A stretch of DNA of 64,000 bases. Origin: Symbiodinium natans. Lineage: Eukaryota; Sar; Dinophyceae; Suessiales; Symbiodiniaceae. Each line of letters opens with the position of its first letter. The first letter of the stretch is position 1. The notes under the pieces are model-generated. The model did not search any database. It saw nothing but the letters and a program-made list of their open reading frames with translations, and had not been told where the DNA came from. Location of the stretch: assembly GCA_905221605.1 (NCBI GenBank), contig CAJNDS010001879.1, forward strand, positions 616,291 to 680,290. Direction: 5' to 3'. Below, in pieces: positions 59,090 to 64,000 of the stretch. Made by a program: the position numbers and the translations under genes.

Positions 59090-59101
59090 GGGCTCATAAC
59101 C
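59090..59101 (-). promoter_or_regulatory. primer-binding site matching a Met-tRNA anticodon arm
   Basis: Directly after the 5' LTR the minus strand reads GGTTATGAGCCC. Its complement GGGCTCATAACC matches the anticodon arm of an initiator-type tRNA-Met (anticodon CAT) instead of a tRNA 3' end with CCA. Drosophila copia primes from half an initiator tRNA in this way. Confidence 0.6.
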
Positions 59102-59388
59102 TACGGGGGCAACCGAAAGGGAACAGGGAAAGAAACCAACCCTCAACAGTCGCCTATATGGATTTCCCAGATCGAACCAGAAACAAGAACACCCACCCCT
59201 AAGGGGACAGGATAAGGGAGAAGGGACGGGACTACTCCAACCCGTTAAACCCAACCCCAGGCGTACGTACTTTTTCAACAAAAGCTGACGGCTCTTGGCC
59301 ATCTTGAGCCATAAAGGATTTCCGGGTACGTTGACCCTTCCAACACCCAACACTAACTCCTTCCTACAATACCAGTTGCAGCTCCGCA
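59102..59388 (-). repeat. 5' LTR, 287 bp
   Basis: Same length and same bases by eye as 50544-50830. Should contain the element's promoter; no box was identified with confidence. Confidence 0.95.
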
Positions 59389-59411
59389 CCCTAAACCCTA
59401 AGCTCTAAACC
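59389..59411. repeat. interstitial telomeric repeat, right of the retroelement
   Basis: CCCTAAACCCTAAGCTCTAAAC. The first five bases are the target duplication. Confidence 0.88.
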
Positions 59412-59700
59412 CCAAACACACCCGAAGTGAACCCAGAAGGTGCCATGCCTCCGATCACCGAAGAACCCGAATTCGTCGTCGACTCCCCGCCGCGGACTCG
59501 GAGAACTTTTCGGGCTCAAGCTGCTACATATATGTATATGGTCACTTTATTGGGGGGGGGGGGGGGGGGCGAGCATATAAAAATCTGGAATTCTGGATTT
59601 CTGGAATTTCCAACATAAGAAGACGACAGGAGAAGCACGGGTCTAGACAATGTGAACACAGATGTACGCACGCACGTCAAGTGTTTCGTCTTTGGCTGGA
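59412..59700. other. spacer with G19 run
   Basis: A T-rich/G-run junction lies at 59546-59569. No gene seen. Confidence 0.4.
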
Positions 59701-60370
59701 GGTCCCTATTCATTTTATTAGGGTTCCTATTCATTTTAATCAGATTCCAAGTAATTTGAATAGGATTCTAAGCAAGTTTAATAGCATTCTTATTCTTTAT
59801 AATTTGACTAGGATGCCTAAGAATTTTAGTCAGCTTCACAACAAAGTTTGATAATATTCCTATTTAAATCCGCTTCTTATTCAGTTTAATTAGATTTCGT
59901 ACAAGTATTAATTGGATTCCTTTTGCTTGGATTGATTCCTATGAATATCAATAGGGGGATTCCTCTGAATTTATGAGGACTCCAAGGAACTGCTAATCTT
60001 AAAAGAAACCCATAGAAATCTTTATGGGGTTCCTATTAAGTTAATTGCACTCCCATGAATTCAAGCAGCTTCCTATTCATCTCAATGGGCTTCCTATTAC
60101 TTTTACAAATTTTATTCGGATCCCTATGAATTTCAATAGAGAATTCCTCTGAATTTATCAGGACTACAAGATATTTTAATAGGATCCATATTAAAGTTAA
60201 TAAGCTTCTACATATTTAAATCAGGTTCCTATTAATCAGACATTCTTGTTAATGCTAAAAGATTCGTATTAATTTCAACAGGGCTCTCATTCATCTTAAT
60301 GGGGTTCCTATTCATTTAAACAGGATTCCGATTAAATTTGATTGGAACCCAAGTAAAACTAAAAGGAAGG
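59701..60370. repeat. AT-rich island of degenerate short repeats
   Basis: Loose repetition of units of roughly 20-27 bases around ATTCCTATTCATTTTAATAGG, many with internal deletions. GC is far lower than in the flanks. No open frame of note. Confidence 0.75.
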
Positions 60371-60419
60371 AATCTTATTGAAAACTAATCGCAATCCAGC
60401 AAATTGTTCGGGTCACTTC

Positions 60420-60620
60420 TGTTGGAGCACTCGCTCGAGCAATTGCAGAGTAGATCAAATTTTGTGAATTAAGCTTGTTCAATTAACGAAGTTAATTCAA
60501 CGAATCAAGTCAATTCCATTAGACAAACTCGCACTCGCTCGAACAATTGCGTTTTAATCTTTTTAGTTAACGAAGTTAATCAACCTAACTCAACTAATTA
60601 CATTACACAAATTAGTTAAA
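60420..60620. repeat. diverged direct duplication, about 100 bp
   Basis: CACTCGCTCGAGCAATTGC followed by TTAACGAAGTTAATTCAAC near 60427 recurs as CACTCGCTCGAACAATTGC followed by TTAACGAAGTTAATCAACC near 60530. Confidence 0.75.
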
Positions 60621-61982
60621 TTGAGTAAAAATACTTACTGAATGAATAAAACCCTACCATGACCAAACTGGGAGGCCGATCTGTCGGACCTCAGGGGAGA
60701 GCATATGGAAACGTAGTTTTTTTTTTTTTTGGGGGGGGGGGTAGCATAAATAAATAAGTACAAAAACAAATAAATAAATATATATATATATCTCTCTATT
60801 TCTGTATATAAACGAATAATCGAAGGGGTTGAGGGCTCAGGGTTTTGCATGTTTATTTTTGGGGGAGGGGGGCGTTGTGGGTTTTGACTCTGGGACTTGA
60901 GGGCTCGGGCTCGGGGCTGACATCCACAAGCGACATCCACAAGCCAGCCCAGGCTTCGTGGAAGATCTCGTCGTTTCGTGTTTTTCCTCCGTTGTAGTCT
61001 CAGGTGGACGCCGGAGAGCACAGCCAGCCCCCATGAGCTGAGAGCGCGGTGCGGCGGGGCCTAGGGTCTGACGCCTTAGGGCCTTCAATGCCATGAAATT
61101 GGCGATCGGACGTGTGCTAGGCCAGAAAGGTTCAGGTTTAGTTTAGGCTTTCGGGACTATGTCGTGCACCAACACGCCGTGCAGCACATACATTTGTCCT
61201 CAACAAGGGTTCACGCCCGACTGCCAGAACATCAGTTTTTTAGCCAGCTGTTGCCGGACATGCGCGCGCAAAGCGCTTTGGCATGAACGTGTTGCCGCTT
61301 GAGATGGAAGAATGTACCAGACGGTTATATTCTCATGGCGAAGCAAAGCTGTGTGCCGAGCAGGTCCCGGCAGAATTCACCTTGCAATGCCAAGCTGTTC
61401 GGAGTGCGAGTCAGCCAAAAAAGGGAGGACAGCTCGACAAGCCCCAAAGTGGTACTTGGCGAAGTTTGGTGTCGGGGAAAGCTTCACTTTGATGCAGAGA
61501 CCAGGGCACTACAGGGCATTTACATCCTTTGAAGTGTGAATCTACGTGAGAGTGCTTGAGGCTTGCGGAAAAGCATCATGTTAGTACGAGCTAGTAACGT
61601 GTACGCATTCACTCGCACAGAGTGGCACGGTGACATGGTTGTTGTCTTCTACATGCAAACACGGGTGCCACATCAACGTGTTTGATTTCAGTTTTATGCT
61701 GAATCATACTTGTTGAGACTTAGCGACTTAGCTCACCCATGCCCGCCTCATGTCCTGTACCTTGTACCTGAAGCCCTCTGAACCAGTTCTGGACGCCATG
61801 GAATGTCGGGGATTTGTGGAAAGTCGAAGGGCCCCGGCCTGCCCTGAAAAGCCAACCTGGGAACTCTGAGCCCTGAGCTCCCGAAAGCTAGGAGAAGCAG
61901 TGCTTGGGCCCCTGAAAATCCCTGAACGCCCTCCCGCGCAGCGCGCAGCGCGAAGCGAAGCTCTGCCACTCTGCCTCCGCAG
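60621..61982. other. mostly non-coding stretch
   Basis: A T14/G10 junction lies at 60717-60740, then AAAT and TA repeats at 60745-60792. The frame 61283-61492 has a cysteine-containing coding-like stretch but no recognised motif. Confidence 0.35.
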
Positions 61983-62026
61983 GTCGGCCACCTTTTTGAG
62001 ACTCTGGCAGCCCGAGTCGCCGCTGA
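61983..62026 (+). CDS. possible exon, gene unidentified
   Basis: After a CCGCAG acceptor, VGHLFETLAARVAAE reads as an amphipathic helix, with a GA donor at its end. No partner exon was found. Confidence 0.25.
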
Positions 62027-64000
62027 GATGGGTCGATAGGAGAGGCTGCCTTCCGAGGTCCCTTCAGTGGCCTTCCTCGGGCCTTCCTAGGGGGCCTTTA
62101 GGTATCCCGAGACCTCTACCCGAAGTTCTCGCTTCAGAATCCTTCATGAGATGGCGGGTAGCAGCCGGGAACAGGTTGCCATGTGGCTTTGGCTTGAGTT
62201 CAGCTTCCCGTCCCAGAATTCACGGAGCCGGAACAGCCTGAACTCTACACTCTACTTCAAGCATCGCGCGCTCCCAGATGAGCACCTCTCTTCTCGAGTT
62301 TCGAGCTCCATGGCGAGCACGAGCCCATGGGCACTCGTGTTTTCCGCATCCGCCCGGGATGCCCTGGACTCGCTGGTCCTTCGTCCCTCGTGCCGAACAG
62401 AGAATCTGGAGTCCTTCGCAAGATCCTGTAGACCCCTGCAAGCCCTACACCCGAAACCCTGTAAACCGGAAACCGGATAATCCAGAACCCGGCGGTTTCA
62501 TCAGCAACGCCCCCGAACAGAGCGGTCTAGGGCTGACAGGGGCGGCGCCAGACTTGCTGCTTTCGCACAGGGTCTCATCATGCAACACGTGCATTGATCT
62601 CGGGTGTTCAATGGCTCTCAGTTGTGGGGTATTGTCCTTGTAATGTTTCGAGCATCAACCCCCAAATTGGGTACAAGTTGAAGGACCTTGGGAGTAAGGG
62701 TAGGCAGATGTTTGAGGACACGCCAGGCGAGCTTCAGGCACCTTAAGAACAGCAAGTCTGCGAAAGCAGATCCGGCCGAACCGCGCTGAAGAGCAGCGCC
62801 CGGAGAGACGTGTCCATGGTTTGAAATCCAGTTCTGATGTAGGTCCGTAGAGATTGGTTCGACACAGATATCACAGCACTGCACAGAGCTTACGAAGAGT
62901 TGAAGATTTGCCTGCTAACCTGTTGGCTCGGTGATTGTTTGGGATGCCGGTTACTTCGTGAAGAATGACTGTCACCGCCGTACCACCTCAGTGTTAGGCT
63001 TGAGAGTTAGGGTACAGCACCCAAGCCCAGTTAGCACAAAACAGGCGCGCTGTCCGTTTCTGTCCTTGAGCCCATGCAAATGTAGCGTCGCCAGACGACC
63101 TCCGCAGGAATGAATCTAAAGCCTTCTGAGGGCATTGACAGGGGATGAATTTGCAAATGCCAGCCGGTAGCGCAGGCGCTGTGCATAGCTCATAGGTGTT
63201 CGTAGTCTAAGCAATCGCCTTCGCCTTCGATGTCAATTCTCCTCCCGATGCTAGCGATACCCTGGAGCATAGGCATAGCTAGTTTCAGATGGGTTTTGAG
63301 GTGCTTGGACCCAACTAAAGGAGCCGAACTGTGAGCAGACACGGCATCTCTCGAAGACCCGGGAGTCCCTTCCTGCACCTCACCTAAGCCCGCAGCCTTA
63401 CTCCGACTTATCCCTCACATCAGCCCAGCAGAAGCCTCAAGCCCCTGCCCGGCCTTACTTGCACCACCCTGCGCGCTCCTTTCCCAGTCTTTGCTGGAGT
63501 AGTTCTGGGATCCAAGTGGGATGGGCGACGGGAGCGTGAGGAGGCCTCGTGTCGGTCTGGGCAGGTCCAACTTTAGGGCCTGAAGATTTCGGATTGCAAG
63601 CTCGGATTGTCAGATGTTCAAGGAAGGCAGGAATGTTAGATTTGTCGCTTTAAGGGTGCTCTGGCGACGCTCCTTGTTGTCATCTGTGGGCTATGAGGAC
63701 GTGCGGTGTCTGACTCGAATCCCAAGTTCCGACGGACGCTCCAGCGCCAACAGTTCCGCAGCCTCGGAATTCTCATGCTCCGCCTTCCCTGCAACCTTGA
63801 AGCCCGAGGAATCCGATCCTCTACCCGAAAACAGAAAACTTGAAGCTTCTCTCATTTCTCTCTCACCAGCGAGGCGGGGCCGCTGAGGACCGGCGTCCCA
63901 CAGGGCCAGCTCCTCAGTATTCCTCAGTCCCCAAACTCGTCTGCAATCTCATCTTAACAGCGTCAGAGGTGAGGGTTTAGGTGGTTCTTGCAAAACATGT
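62027..64000. other. stretch with weak exon-like fragments only
   Basis: Fragments near 62151-62210 (SSREQVAMWLWLE) and 63730-63886 read faintly like coding sequence. None could be joined or assigned. Confidence 0.3.

Larger units (their letters stand above)
50544..59388 (-). mobile_element. LTR retroelement without pol, 8,845 bp, very recent insertion
   Basis: Read on the minus strand: 5' LTR (59388-59102), primer-binding site, leader, coding region (59034 to 51202), about 370 bases of 3' untranslated DNA, polypurine tract, 3' LTR (50830-50544). The LTRs are 287 bp each and were read as identical, so insertion is recent or was followed by gene conversion. CCCTA at 50539-50543 and 59389-59393 is a 5-bp target duplication, as made by a retroviral-type integrase. 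LTR ends are TG...TA. No reverse transcriptase, RNase H, integrase or protease motif was seen in about 8.3 kb of internal sequence, so mobility must come from another element. The alternative, a host gene caught between two solo LTRs, is unlikely given LTR identity, the single target duplication and intact priming sites. Confidence 0.9.

Overview
The window looks like nuclear DNA of a dinoflagellate, probably a Symbiodinium-like alga, though the species cannot be named. The reasons are genes cut into many short exons, most introns starting with GC or GA instead of GT, Arabidopsis-type telomeric repeats (TTTAGGG/CCCTAAA) scattered through the interior, abundant simple repeats and homopolymer runs, and all recognisable host genes on one strand (+).

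Layout. 1-717: 3' end of a single-pass membrane protein gene. 4841-5320: compact intronless gene of unknown function. 7.4-8.5 kb: exon-like blocks of an unidentified gene. 11.3-15.3 kb: multi-exon coiled-coil protein gene. 16.1-29.2 kb: an N-myristoylated RAB5 GTPase of the ARA6/RAB5B type, rebuilt here from 14 small exons; one intron of 7.9 kb carries arrays of a 107-bp tandem repeat. 29.6-31.2 kb: further coiled-coil exons, with a small inverted-repeat element in one intron. 32601-33230: four-span membrane protein. 33.2-39.5 kb: gene-poor, with simple repeats and interstitial telomeric blocks. 39.5-40.1 kb: broken, purine-rich coding relic. 40.6-45.3 kb: spermidine synthase, rebuilt from 13 exons. 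45.6-47.9 kb: terminal exons of about three unidentified genes.

50544-59388 (minus strand) is the most striking object. It is an apparently very young LTR retroelement of 8,845 bp: two 287-bp LTRs that read as identical, a 5-bp target duplication (CCCTA), a primer-binding site matching a Met-tRNA anticodon arm, and a polypurine tract. Instead of gag-pol it encodes a giant protein with a WW domain, an S1-like domain and six CCCH zinc fingers in two groups of three. No reverse transcriptase, integrase or protease is visible. It sits inside an interstitial telomeric repeat. 59.7-60.6 kb is an AT-rich island of degenerate short repeats, and 61-64 kb has only weak exon-like fragments.

The host genes are neighbours, not an operon: vesicle trafficking (RAB5B) and polyamine synthesis (spermidine synthase) have no evident joint role. 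Exon models were made by eye from family conservation, reading phase and AG acceptors. Small boundary errors are possible.
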